Positions 21,596-33,299 of a stretch of DNA of 64,000 nt are shown here, piece by piece. This DNA comes from Oidiodendron maius Zn (taxonomy: Eukaryota; Ascomycota; Leotiomycetes; Myxotrichaceae): contig KN832874.1 of NCBI GenBank assembly GCA_000827325.1, forward strand, positions 324,044 through 388,043, in the 5' to 3' direction. The notes under the pieces were generated by a model. The model ran no database searches and was not told the DNA's origin. It was given only the letters and a program-made list of their open reading frames with translations. A program made the position numbers and the translations under genes. Position 1 is the first letter of the stretch; each line of letters opens with the position of its first letter.

Positions 21596-24500
21596 ATGTT
21601 TCCCCAAGACCAGGATTCCTTGCGTAGCATGGACCTGCAAATGGCCGGATGGAAAGCGCATCGAGATCAAGAGTATAGGGAGTTAAGGGCAAAGGCCCCC
21701 ATTGCAGCGCGATTCGAAGACTGCTTGCAATTTCTCGGTCGCCTTTCTGCAACTCTCACGGGTAGCCTGCCCGAATCAGAGCAGATTGCTCTTCTTGCAG
21801 AGGACTGCGAGACAAAATTCAAAATTTGGGGTCACGATGCCGGAGCCGACTCTCGAGCACTTGACCATGCCTTGCGAGACTCATCTCGACTGGGTGAGGC
21901 AACGGTGCAACTTCTAGACGACCTGCGCGAGATCCTGATACACGGTACACACATCCTTTTGTCTAGTTGAGTGAGCATATAACGTATCATTCTAACGTTG
22001 GTAAATAGGAGTCGACGAGATCCCACAGCGGTATGCGTTGGCATCCGACGCTCCCTGGGCGCCGGAGAAAGTCCAGCTACAAGATGACCTGGATTCTGAC
22101 TTGGACCCTGACAAGTATCTGGACGATGCCGTGGAACTTATCAGCTGCCTATGTGACCTGTTACCTGAGCTTCGTCGACCAGCAAGAGATAAGTTCGGTG
22201 CTGGGATTGTCGAGGACAAAGCAACAGTCGACATGGAAGTTGCTCTGGAGATGTTCCCCAAAGCCCCAGAGTTTCTGAAGGAACGACTTGCGACGGCCAA
22301 CTCGATGCGACGACAAAGGCTCAGAGCTTTGGGTGCTTCGACCATTGGTGCTTCAGCAGATCATGCCCTAGGCAAGTTCCACCTCACGACGCAAGAAGCA
22401 CCATGGCCGAATTTATATCTGCGGTATACAAGAGAGTTCTTCCGACATCGTCGGTCCAAGATGGCTAACTCGGAGGCTGGAATATCGACCATCGCATCAA
22501 CTGCTATGGACACGATCTTCTCCAATGGCCGCTTCCCATCTGTGCTTGGGACATCAGTTGCGGAAACGCAGGACTCGCCAGCCCCTCATCTATATGTCCC
22601 GGAGCCTCCGGTTAAACTCAATCCTGGAGTTTCTTTTACTTGCCCATACTGTCTCTTTGAGTTACCTTTCGATCTGCAGGACATGACAGAGCAGACCTGG
22701 GTTGAACACGTCTTCTTGGACCTCGAACCATATGTCTGCACTTTTGAAAACTGCCTGCATGCACATAAGACCTTCGGCCAGCGTGAGGAGTGGTTTAATC
22801 ATGAGACTTGTGAGCATAGGTTGCAGAAGGTCTGGGTCTGCCACAGCCCGCTTTGTACGAAGGAGTTCTCGTCCGAGGTATTATTCCAGGATCACTTACT
22901 CGCCTCCCATGGCGACCTGTTCCAGGGCTCTGACTTGTCCGCTGTACTCGATATATTCAAGAGTGTGTCTCCCTTAATGATGAGAACGTACCTCTGCACT
23001 CTGTGCCAGTCATCTTTCCGTGATGCGAGCAAGCTCAAGGAGCACGTTGCGAATCATCTTGAGCAGTTTGCTCTGACAGCTCTATATGAAGAGGAAGAGT
23101 CAGACGACGAAGCGTCCGATGATGCGGGTAACGAAGCAGAAGGCTCTGATCAACCCGGCGAACTGCACCTCGGTCAGTTTGTTGCCGAGCAAGCCTCATT
23201 ATATGAGCGTGCTCGATCAGAATTTCGAGAAGTACAGAATCCCCAGCAGAACAGACTCGCATGGGAGAATCTGCATAACCCCGATCTGCCGCCTCGCAAA
23301 GGAAAAGGAAAAGCTGGCTGGGAGGAGAGGATGAACATCTTTTTAGAAGATAATCAAGTCCCGCAGCACTATTCTTCAGAGGCTGCTCGCTCGGACGACA
23401 TTATCAGCTTCAATCGCCCTCCGAGGTATGCCGAGTTCGTCGGAAGGAAAGAAGCCCTGGATAGCCTTCACGAAGTACTATCGAAGCCAGGACAGGTCTA
23501 TGTGGTAAGCGGGCGCGGAGGAATAGGCAAAACTGCTACCGCTGTAGAGTATTCGTACCAGTTTCAGTCAGAATACTCTGCAATCTTCTGGGTTGAAGCT
23601 GAAACGGCTGGGGGGTGTGCCGACAAGTACGCCATGATTGCCAGCAGTGTTGGTTTGGCCAATAATGCAGAACATGGACAAGCTGGCCTCGTTAGTCTTG
23701 CCAGAGAATATTTGACTAAGTCAGAAAGAAGATGGTTGCTGATATTTGACAATGTGGAAGACTGGAACGACATTGACCGCTACATCCCAAAAAATATGTC
23801 TAGAACCTGTGGCTCTGTTCTAATTACCGCTCGGGAGACCAGTTTTTGGCCTCAAAACTCCAAGAACTACTCCCATGTCACCTTGGACATCATGCCTCTG
23901 GAAGAGAGCACCTGTCTCCTGCTACGTTCCATGCACCTGTCTGCCGAGCCGGACTGGACCAAACACCAGGACTACGCTCTCGCGGCCGAGGCCTCCAGGC
24001 TTGTGGGTCAGCTGCCCCTTGCCCTCAGTATGGTAGCAGGCTATGTGCGGGTGTCATGTTGCACATTAGATGAGTTCCTGGAGACCTGGGAAGAGCGCGA
24101 GGAGATGTCGAAGAAGCAGCAAAAGAGTGGATCTGTGTCGCAAGGAATTGTTGACGCTTCAATTGACGCATTATGGGACATTGGTATCGGCGAGCTGTCC
24201 TACAAAGCCCGGAGCCTCCTTGATATCTTTTCGTTCCTCGATCCTGAGGCTATCCAGAAGGAGCTTCTGATGGGAGACCATACGGAGGAGGCGTTGGGAT
24301 TCCTCAACTCGGCCGAGACAATCAGGTGCGTGCCAATATCCAGGGGGTTGTGAGATACACTTTGCAGTCCCTAATTTTGATTTTCAAACCCTATTTCATG
24401 ATTTGCGGTGGAAAGCTGATTAATTTTTGTTCCAGATACAAGAGAATGATTGATCAGTTGAGCGGCCGGAAGCTTATTACACTCAAGACACAGGATGATG

Positions 24501-25863
24501 GCAGTGAGATATACAGCATCCACCGGCTTCTTCAGGCAAAGATCTTAGCGGATATGGACAGCAACAAGATTGGCGACGCATTTAATCACAAATACGGCGA
24601 GACATTCCAAAGCGCATTGAGTCTCATCCGCAAGAAGTATCCAACAGCCTCCTCTATCCAGATTCCGGAACCAGCAAAGTGGCCGGACTGCGAGAAATAC
24701 ATGCTGCATGTCTCCAGTCTCTACCGTATCTATCGAGACTACAGACATATCTCGCGAATCAAGCCCTCATTGGAGCTTGCACAGCTGCTCTACAATGCTG
24801 GCTTCCACGTATGGGAGCGACAGACTACAGCATACGATGGCCTGTCTTTCCTCAAGTGTGCAGAAGAGATTCTTGATGAGATACAGTTCGACGCCGATGG
24901 AAAGTTACGTGCCGATATTCACAGCATCGCCGGCATCTACTACACCGGAGCTGGTTCCGCCTTCAGGAATGAGAGTGTCAAAAGGGAGAAGGCCGCGTTT
25001 CGAATCAGGGAACTGATATACAACTCTCGACCAGACGACAGAGAGAGCGACGTGCTTTTGAGAAACGCCGCCAGTGACCTTGCGTTATGTTTGCTGAATA
25101 AAAATGAGTTCGAGGAGGCCAGCCAACTCATTGAGGGATGTATCAAACAGTACTGTGTCTGGGGGACCGAGGATGATATCCCCTTCGAGTATGCCAAATA
25201 CTACAACTGCAACGCTTTCATCCATATGAGGCGAGCGAACTACCCTGAGGCAATCAAGTCCTTGGAGAAGTGCGTCCATCTCGCCGCGAAGCATTCGACC
25301 AAGACCTGGCAGTACTGGCAGTACCAATTCTCGCTCGCGTGTATTCTCCATCAGTCAGGAGAGTCACAGAAAGCCCTCGACGTCCACCTTGAAACCCTCA
25401 ACGGCAGACTGGATCTCTTCGGAAATCATGACCAGAGCACCATCTTTAGCACGTATGCCGTTGGCGCGATGTATCATCACGTCAAGGCCCTGTCGACTGC
25501 CACGTCAGTATCAGAACTTCCTATCCATGCCTTTTTATACAATGCCGCTGACCCTTGAGCCGTAGTGATTACCTGGTAGAATGCATTGAATCTGCCAAAA
25601 ATTCTAAATTTCCGGAAGAAGCTTTGGGAAGAGCCCAGTACCACCTCATGAAAATCCTCCGAGAGCAGGGCATCGAGCAGGAAGAGGCCGACAAACTAGA
25701 GGCCGATGCCTTGAAGACGCTAGATAAATATTCGCAATACACTTCAGAGTTTTTGAAGGGGGTCGACGACCCAATGACATTATTCGACGACTTGCAATCA
25801 ATCTTCGATGGTAGATTCACTGGACAACAACTCTTAAGGTATATGCAGAGTGTGGCCGAGTAG
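21596..25863 (+). CDS. NLR-like protein: AcuF-type C2H2 zinc fingers, NB-ARC, TPR
   Basis: Exons 21596-21944, 22009-24325, 24436-25503 and 25566-25863 give 1343 residues in phase. The N-terminal module (FKIWGHDAGADSRALDH, then LLDDLREIL) is typical of fungal AcuF-like zinc-finger proteins. Cys/His fingers occupy about residues 325-465, including FTCPYCLFELPFD, YVCTFENC, WVCHSPLC and YLCTLCQSSF. An acidic linker follows. The NB-ARC ATPase starts near residue 600: FVGRKEAL, Walker A GRGGIGKTATA, Walker B WLLIFDNVEDW, GSVLITARE, GQLPLALSMVAGY, and an MHD-like SIHRLLQ. The C-terminal 400 residues are helical repeats of TPR type. STAND ATPases of this build act as ligand-gated switches; here TPRs would sense and the N-terminus would signal. 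The start could also be the in-frame ATG at 21629. Confidence 0.85.
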
Positions 25864-26683
25864 CATTAAAGTCGATATGGCAACACGGAGGAGTTACAAC
25901 TCGGCTAGAATTGAGCACACTGCGAGACCGAGGCCGTGGGCACTCCCACAGAGGCCGCCGCTTCCGGTTGAGAACAGTGCCTCCGAGTTCTTGCTCACAG
26001 CTCTAAGATATTGTTGTTAGTGAAATTGGCTGATGTACCGGTATATATGTACAGAATTCAACCCTGACTACTATGATGGCCGTTTGACATGCAGCGGGAG
26101 CCTCATTCCAGTGGTGATCTTGCTGGATCGGCATGGTATGATAGGCTCCGCTAACCTATCAGCTTGGATTTTTGGGACAGAAATATTTTGGAGATGAGTA
26201 AGAATAGAGTATTATAACATTTATAGTAAGATGACAATAAATCCATCGTAGTTAAAAAGAGCCCGCATATGCCTTTAGCAGTCCAATAGAAGCTTATCTA
26301 AAACACCACTGAATATTAGAACAGATCTAAAGGCCATTAAAATTACCAAACCATTCAACCAACAGCAACTGAGATATTGATGGAGTTAACTCGATCAGAA
26401 AGTAAATATTGCCAGGTACCATAGACTGGGGCGCCTCTGGACTTGAAGCGACGCCATAAAAGAGTGTAAAGTTATGATCTCCTTATGACCTAAGATGCAA
26501 ATTTGAAATCAAAGTATTTAGATAGGAAATTGTTAAATGTAGTCCTGACCGTGTATTGTCTGATTCTGCAGGGTCGATACTATCACCAAGACCAAAAAAG
26601 GTATTCTTTTCCAATAAGCAATTCAAAGATATCACTATACACATGTGAAGATCACACAGCCAAAGCATTCCCTCACAAATATA
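25864..26683. other. Intergenic between NLR and PAH genes
   Basis: Convergent 3' flanks, AT-rich from about 26160 to 26640. No gene recognised. Confidence 0.4.
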
Positions 26684-27015
26684 TCAGTGGCTCTCTTCCT
26701 TAGTACCTTCTCCAGCCTCCGATTTAGGTAGAAATCGCTCGAAGGCTTCCAGAAGACTAGCGTCGTTACTGAAAAGTAGCTTCATCTGACCATGTAGCTC
26801 ATCAACCGATCTCTGCTTCGTCCAGTATTCCATCAGGATTTCTAAGAATTTTCGATAGTCATCGGGGCTAACACGCTCCTAGAGAAACGTTTTGGGGTCA
26901 GCGAGGCTCTCAGTCTACATGCGGCATGGAAACAGCCTTGTGATCGCACCTTCACTTGTTCGATGTATTTAAAAGCAGGGACAGTGTTGATTGAGCAAGC
27001 TGTGGCTGACTCCAT
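26684..27015 (-). CDS. Single PAH-domain microprotein (Sin3-like)
   Basis: A two-exon gene of 86 residues: ATG at 27015, exon 1 26950-27015, intron 26879-26949, exon 2 26684-26878, stop TGA. The whole middle is one paired amphipathic helix domain. Helix 1 is AFKYIEQVKERV; then come DDYRKFLEILMEYW and SVDELHGQMKLLFS; it ends with SLLEAFERFLP, the hallmark closing motif. In Sin3 co-repressors, PAH domains bind short amphipathic helices of transcription factors. A lone PAH could compete for such ligands. The intron falls inside helix 1 and is in phase 0; the donor gtgcga is non-optimal. A short acidic tail follows the domain. It lies 0.8 kb downstream of the NLR gene. It could instead be a surviving fragment of a larger gene, but it has its own start and stop. 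Confidence 0.65.
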
Positions 27016-28085
27016 CTCAAATCTTTGAAATATGTGATTGATCTAAGTATGGGAGGCGGGAATGTTGGTGTCAGTAAGTCCTCGGCATTGCGGGCATTTC
27101 TATGATAGGTTGATGAGCAGCCCTGTTCGGCCAGAAGATGATTGGCGTGAAATAGACATTTGCGAGTTGCTGAACAGGAGATTCGATTCGTTCCCATTCC
27201 GCTCCTCTTCATACATCAACTCCAATCAAGGACGACTAAAGCTATGATTTACAGCCCAGCTTTGCACCTTCTCCGCAGCGAATTGTTTACGGTTATATGT
27301 ATCCTCTCTCCCTTAACATAAAATCAATTTACAATTTTCTGGCAGGCCGAACGGCAAGAAGCCACCTGGACCTAATGGGCTTCATGCAGGCGAACTGTAG
27401 CGGCGATAAAGCCGGCGGCGAATTTATAGGGATTCGAAATGGTTTCCTACGCAGCAACTTCCATTTGTCATGGTCGCATCCATCTCAGATGTTATACGAC
27501 GGGAATGTTTTCACTTCTCAAGCCACCCTCACCAACACTAGACCAAACTCGTCTGGCTACTCCTGCTCACTCCCCTCATCTCCGATCTTGCAGTAGTAGT
27601 TACAAATTACCTGCGATCCGCGACTTGTCTCTTAAACATATACCTGCGCTTTCGCCCATGTACCGTCGATATATTAATGGATAATGCCACACACTAACAA
27701 CCCTGCCACACTCGCCAAAGATATGTGTCTTGGGGCATTATTTCTCTTAGAACCCCAGGAGTCTTAGTAGAAATACCGTCCTAGGCTATCTCCAAACCGT
27801 CATAGGGCCTCAGATTTTACGGCTCTTTATACGTGATTCCTCTTGCTTGCACGAGATCGCGGAACAATTTTCTCTTGGGAGCCAATTCATGAGCTATAGA
27901 CGGACGGTGGTACCAGTCCATTTACTATACCAGTCTACTCAAGCAATAAAACTTTTCCAACTAGAATTCGTACCAGTCTATTCCGGGGGATCTTCTCACC
28001 CACCAAACCCATACATATATATTCGAGTGTGCACTTAGAAATCTATAATTTTGGAGTGAATCCAGCAACACTATTAACATATTCC
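27016..28085. other. Intergenic
   Basis: Short frames only, none resembling a known protein. No repeat recognised. Confidence 0.35.
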
Positions 28086-28520
28086 TCTTACTTTCATTTA
28101 CTCTAATCCTTAGCTGTACCTAACTATATTATTGCTCTCTAACTCTTACTATACAAAACTTAGCTCCACTAGTAATATCCTTAATAATCTTAGATTAGAC
28201 CTAGACTTGTTTTAACATGTTAGCTCTCTTGATATCTATATATAGATCTAGAAGAATCGCTATGCATTACTCGATAGATAGCACCATTAAGCGGCCTAGC
28301 GTAAAATATAAAGCCTGCTAGCTTATTAAAGAGTATCTATACAAGACTTTAAAGTTAAGATGTATATAGAAGAGCAACTATATATGATTATAATAGAGAA
28401 TTAGGAAGAGTAAGGATACATTAGGGACCTAGTAAAGGGAGTAGAGGTATTAGCTTATATTAAGGCTCTATAGCTAACGAGAAGCCTAATCTATAACTTA
28501 ACTGCTATTCTAGCAATGAT
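28086..28520. other. AT-rich, TA-rich block, RIP-like
   Basis: Strongly AT-rich with many TpA steps and stops in all frames (runs of tag, cta, tat). This is the look of a repeated sequence mutated by repeat-induced point mutation. No element family can be named and no ends were seen. Confidence 0.4.
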
Positions 28521-28947
28521 TGAGATTGGGCGAGATATGGTACAATGGACGAAGGTAGCTGAATAATATTCGCAATCGCGGCTTTGTTTATAGACACAGT
28601 CTTGTTTCTGTAGTACTATAGACAAAGAAAGCAGCAATGTCCTACGAGTTATCTCTACACAAGTCCAAGAGCATTAAATAATCCAAGGCCTTCCATAATA
28701 GCTGCCATCGATGTCCGTGTCGGACGCGTTTCAGGCCACGTTGAGCGCAAACGAACAAGGGCCACCATGAAGAGTGAAATGTTAAATCCAACTGAGACAT
28801 CCTTCGTATCATGATGGATTGGCGACCTGCAGTCGACCATGCCCGATCCGTATCTGTCGTGAAGTAACCGACGAGGTTGATCTATTTAACAGACATGGAC
28901 AGGCTTAAAATCGCTATCATCAGGATCCAAGGCGCTCTTGTGCCATT

Positions 28948-29096
28948 TTAAATGGTCTCGCTGCCATAGTGAATGGCAATATGTGAGAGTTCCAGCGACC
29001 GAAGGGCCATGAAATGCCGCAGAAGCAATTGTTGGAGGCGTGGTGGACAGAGGGTCATGTGTGACACGGACATCTCCCTGAGGTGCTTCCACTCTA
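28948..29096 (-). pseudogene. LRR / F-box-like relic
   Basis: One frame reads WKHLREMSVSHMTLCP, then LQQLLLRHFMALRSLELSHI, the leucine spacing of the C-terminal repeats of fungal F-box/LRR proteins. It ends at a stop at 28948-28950. Flanking sequence up to about 30160 carries stops in every frame and gave no F-box. Probably a host-gene remnant. Confidence 0.3.
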
Positions 29097-30498
29097 GGTG
29101 ATTATCAAATACCCTGGTTGGTAAGAAGTTAGCAGAATCTCTAATTGAGTCTGAGTAATCCTAGTATGAGAATCACGGTGGTCTGAGCTGAGGGCAACGC
29201 TTGAGAAAGTCCGCAAGTACCTGAGTCAATGTCAGGGATCAATTATGTTCGAATGCAAACTCGAAAGGGATGAAATAACGACTTCTCAAGTTGAGTAGAG
29301 GAATAATTCGATAGAATTTGCCCCAGTGCTCATAGTCCAGCATCTCACCACAAAGCTCATTTGCCTTGGCTCATTACTGCCGATGGAAACCAGCAATCAC
29401 AAGCATCTATAAGCGCGCCAACATCCCCACTTCATCTGACACTCAGTCAGAATTTTGTTGCGCTAAGGGGATGAAGAAGCGCATCAGCTGAAGCTCATGG
29501 TCTTGCTCTTAGGCCTCCTCAATTTCTGCCTATTCAACAACAGCCAGTCTCGGAAATCTTCTAGTAGCCTCGCGCAGCTGTTTTATCTAATTGGGTACTA
29601 GCGCAAATATTGACGCACAATAACTTTTGTCGTGGCTTCATATGATGTTTGGCAGACTATTTTTTAAACCCGTCTGACCAGGAAAGAGGTTGTCACGAGA
29701 GAGGACAAAGACTTTGAAGTTCGCTCGCACTGATTATTAGACAGATGAGCACAAAAGTTTGACATAAAGTGTTATGGGCCTCAGATATATGTATAATGAG
29801 TTGTTTAAAGCTACTTACCTGGTTAAGGGCATGGTTCAAAATAGGTAAGATTACCCCGGAAATGCAGGGTCTAATCCCTAAAGCGGCCTCGACTGTTAGC
29901 GCCAGAATTTTCTCCGCTTTGCGGACCTCCTCCCCAAAATAGAGGCTATCTCTGCACCAACCTTACACTACGAAAGCCTATACCACTCTTCAGATTGTCC
30001 TGTCAATCATGGATGTGATCATTTATTCGGTTATGCTTTTCAATCTCAACACGGTACCAAGGAGAGGCTGAAATGGCGGTGAACACTTACCAGCCTCGTC
30101 AAACGGGATACACAATCCAAAGCCACGGCAAAACAAGCTTCATATTTCGAAATTCTGTCTAATACCGACAGGAGAAGGCACTTAAAGAAAGGTGGCAGCC
30201 TTGGTCAAAGAGATAGAAGGGAGAGATGAGGAGACGGGAAAGAAAAAAGGCCGAATGAAATATATGAAATTGAAAGGCAGATCCCTCGATAAGAATATTT
30301 CTTGCGACTCTTCAATATCCAGCCAAGAACCAACCACAGTCTCAGCAGAAACGTGCCATCCAAACCCCACGACCTCATATCGCGCAACTGTTCTAGACTT
30401 TGGCTCGTAATTAAGTCGTGGGCACAAAGCATTGGTTCATACCACCAAGATTCCCGAGAAATGCTGCGAGGATTGCACCATATCTGATGAATGTCAGC
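29097..30498. other. Noncoding or decayed sequence
   Basis: No frame of convincing length. It may include more of the decayed LRR-like gene, but no further homology could be traced by eye. Confidence 0.3.
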
Positions 30499-31889
30499 CT
30501 AGGGCGCGAGAGGGGAAGAGGTAAAGGCGTACGCAGCCGTCCCTACCAGGACCTCGACGGGTCGTCCCTCTGCCAACAGTGCCACCACTACTGTAAATAG
30601 GACCACAAACCCAAAGACGGTGGAGACCATAGCGACTCGTGGCATATCAATGAGGAACAATATGAATATGGGTGCAAGGAGAAGGCTGACGGTGAGAACC
30701 ACAGAGAGAATCACTCGTCCTATCGCAAGGCGACTATCTTTATATTGAGTTACCCCAAACTTGACAGTGTTGTCCTTTTGAGCAAACATGCGCTAGAGAT
30801 GAAATCAGCTTTTACTACCAACCCAGCATGTTTTAATCTGGGTTTCAAATACATACGTCGATGAAAGATCCAGGCTTGCCGGCCAGATATGTCGTTATGA
30901 GGTCATCCAATCGATTACCTTGCTGACTGGAATATTCGTTCCTCTGTCTTGCAGAAACCAGATCGCTAATATGATAGATGAAGTCATCTTCTCCCTCCAG
31001 AAGAGGACGGTTATATATCATCCAGTTGTGCAGGTCGGCATGCGTGCGTTCTGATGGCCCGGCAAGTGCCTTGATGTTAACAAATTTCTCGAAAAAATCA
31101 TCTGTGTATCTGTTAGTACCTAGAGAGAGTCTTATCATAGGTTTCTGGTGTAAGTGGTCATACAGAAATCATATATCTCTTTCTCTATCCTTTCCAGTAG
31201 CTTGGCTCGAGCTCTGTCGCTTTCATCTTCAATCTCGAATGTGTAGAGTTTACATTCATCCTCAGTGATAACGTTGGCATCATGCTCGCGTAGCTCCTTC
31301 ACCAGTTTGCTTATTTCAATAATGCGACGGAGAAGGATTTGATTTGCCTCGGGAAGGAAAACCCGATACAGACCGAAGCTCTTGTTGAGTATAGCGGCCA
31401 GCGTAGGGATGCCAGGGGCGAGATCATCCGCTGCGATAGTTAGTGTACTGTTAATACGTTTAATACACGTCTGTAATACCTTCGTCGTGTTTTATTTTCT
31501 TGTATTCGTCCTCACATTTAGTTGGCGGTTTTTTCGAAATTGAGCGAGAAAGGGGGTTTAGCGACGACCAGCTCCACGAGCTCCATCGCTCTGAATCAGC
31601 TGTACCACAAAATAAGTAGGTGTCAGTAGGCTTCTTGCCATTCATAAATACCTCTGGCTGGATGGTGACCGTTGATAGACTTAGTCGTTTGTATTGGGCG
31701 AGATTCTGCGGCACGCGTTTGCGGTCTCAAAGCGGCTTTCTCGCTGTCCGAAAGAAGTTGGTATCTAGCCTCGGAAGGCCACGGCATCTCGTGAATCGGT
31801 ATGGCTTGAGTGGGACTATCAAAGTTAGGGAAAGGCATATAAGCGCTGAGTGGCGCTGCCACTGGCGTCGTCTTGCTCGGCGAAGACAT
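30499..31889 (-). CDS. DUF6594-family membrane protein
   Basis: Five exons, 31652-31889, 31480-31599, 31164-31430, 30857-31119 and 30499-30792, give 393 residues in phase. After a disordered N-terminus of about 120 residues comes the DUF6594 core: a G-IPTLAAILNKSFGLYRVF segment, a heptad-rich helix (QILLRRIIEISKLVKELREHD), then LHNWMIYNRPLLEGEDDFI and HISDLVSA. At the C-terminus are three hydrophobic helices, starting VILSVVLTVSLLLAPIFILFLI and ending with the EVLVGTAAYAF motif that marks the family. The role of DUF6594 proteins is not established; they are common in accessory regions of Pezizomycotina. The start ATG at 31889 is chosen because upstream codons are not supported. Confidence 0.8.
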
Positions 31890-32570
31890 GGCGATGGCCT
31901 CCAGCGAAGACAGCCAGGCAAGTCGCAACTTGCGGAGGAGGACATAGCGGTCAAGGTCATCTCTCCTCGGACTTTAAAGAATGGCTACCTTAAGTGGAGC
32001 AGCACATCTGCCCGATTACGCAGAATGAAGGAATAGTGTTCGTTGTGGGGGAGCCTCACACCTTGAAGCAGCTGACTTTTCCTCCCCCCCCCCCTGGATA
32101 TGCCAGCTAATCAAACGATGAACGCTTAGGTATATGATTCTACAACAACAAACTGTGACAAGGCTGTTGAATCTGAGATAGTGTGGTTAGTATATAATTT
32201 GTGTGGGAGACAAGTCGCGAATGAAGAGCGTCGGATGGCTGGCGAACGTCCTCTCACGTGCAATGTTGCCGGAGACAAGAAGACGAGCTGGAAAAGAGGG
32301 ATTTGTTGCAGGCTTTATACTTGGGCTCTGTCTTGTACCTTCGTACCTTTGACTGCTAGTTAAATGAGTTGCCTGAACAAACATGTTCCTTTCGCTGCCA
32401 GAGTGAGTTTGTCTTTAACAACATGGTATATGGCAACTGGACAGACTTTTATTTTATCTAGTAGATAGCTTAATTCAATGAAACTAACATGGCTCTAAAT
32501 ACTTTTCTTCTTGCGTCAGGAAGCCATGGGATGCCTCACCAAGCTTCCTGTGCCTATTCCAAACTCTATC
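31890..32570. other. Intergenic
   Basis: 5' flank of the DUF6594 gene. It includes a poly-C run near 32084-32095. No gene recognised. Confidence 0.4.
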
Positions 32571-32574
32571 ACCT

Positions 32575-32898
32575 CTTTTGAATTTTTTGTTCAGGATCTC
32601 GCCAGCCAGCACAACAACAGAGGTAGCTCCATCACCAGCTTCAGCATCTTGTTATATTGCAATATCGGTCAAGATTTGCCCGGCGGGGTGAACGATATCA
32701 AGCAACTTCATAACTGTAGCTCCATCATTGGTGATCGTCTGCTTGTCATTTGCATCCACAAGTAGCAAATCTCCACCATACAGGCCTAAAGAACTCTTTA
32801 TCGTAACCTGTACAGCTAAACAGGTATTAATATTACTGATAATCTGCCCCTTGCCTTGCGACGAATCGGTGCCTTCCTTCAGCACAATAATCGTGGGG
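32575..32898 (-). pseudogene. Fragment of the chaperonin subunit gene CCT7 (TCP-1 eta)
   Basis: The frame reads [20 protein letters not shown], then [18 protein letters not shown] and [16 protein letters not shown]. This is the near-invariant N-terminus of the eta subunit of the cytosolic CCT chaperonin. A TAA at 32652-32654 replaces codons for Arg-Ser; then the frame continues QDAEAGDGATSVVVLAGEIL to about 32575, where similarity ends. Only about 105 of roughly 550 residues are present. Several normally fixed positions differ (for example GLYGG for GPYGG). It is a truncated, non-functional copy; the working gene must lie elsewhere. No poly-A tract or flanking duplication shows how it arrived. 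Confidence 0.75.
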
Positions 32899-33072
32899 GT
32901 AAAAATATTTACCCGCTTAATGTTAAAGACACACGACTTCATCCACGACTAACGTAGCTGGAGAAGCGCTTCTCCAATTTCTCACTTATCTGTATTACTG
33001 AAGAGTTGTTTGATTTCTTGTTTTTGGTTGTTGGGTTGCTGTGAGATTTTATTTTAATTCTGTTGCTGTTGC

Positions 33073-33204
33073 TTCGACTCCGACTCTGATTCCGACTCCG
33101 ACTTTGATACCGACTTCGACTTTGATTCCGACTTCGACTTTGATTCCGACTTCGACTTTGATTCCGACTTCGACTTTGATTCCAAATTCGACTTCGATTT
33201 ACGT
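33073..33204. repeat. 18-bp tandem repeat
   Basis: About seven degenerate copies of a unit close to gattccgacttcgacttt, with about four near-perfect copies in the centre. The minus strand reads as Lys-Ser-Glu-Ser repeats, but no real gene is supported there. Confidence 0.7.
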
Positions 33205-33299
33205 TTTCGGTACTGGTAGCTAATTAGTGCGTGGAACATATTGTATGTGGAGGCTAGAACGTACTGGGGGAACTGAATCTTCGTTGTTAGCGTCAAACC

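Noticed and set aside
33054-33296. Lys-Ser-Glu repeat protein on the minus strand
   Set aside because: The reading is simply the translation of the 18-bp tandem repeat; no gene structure around it.
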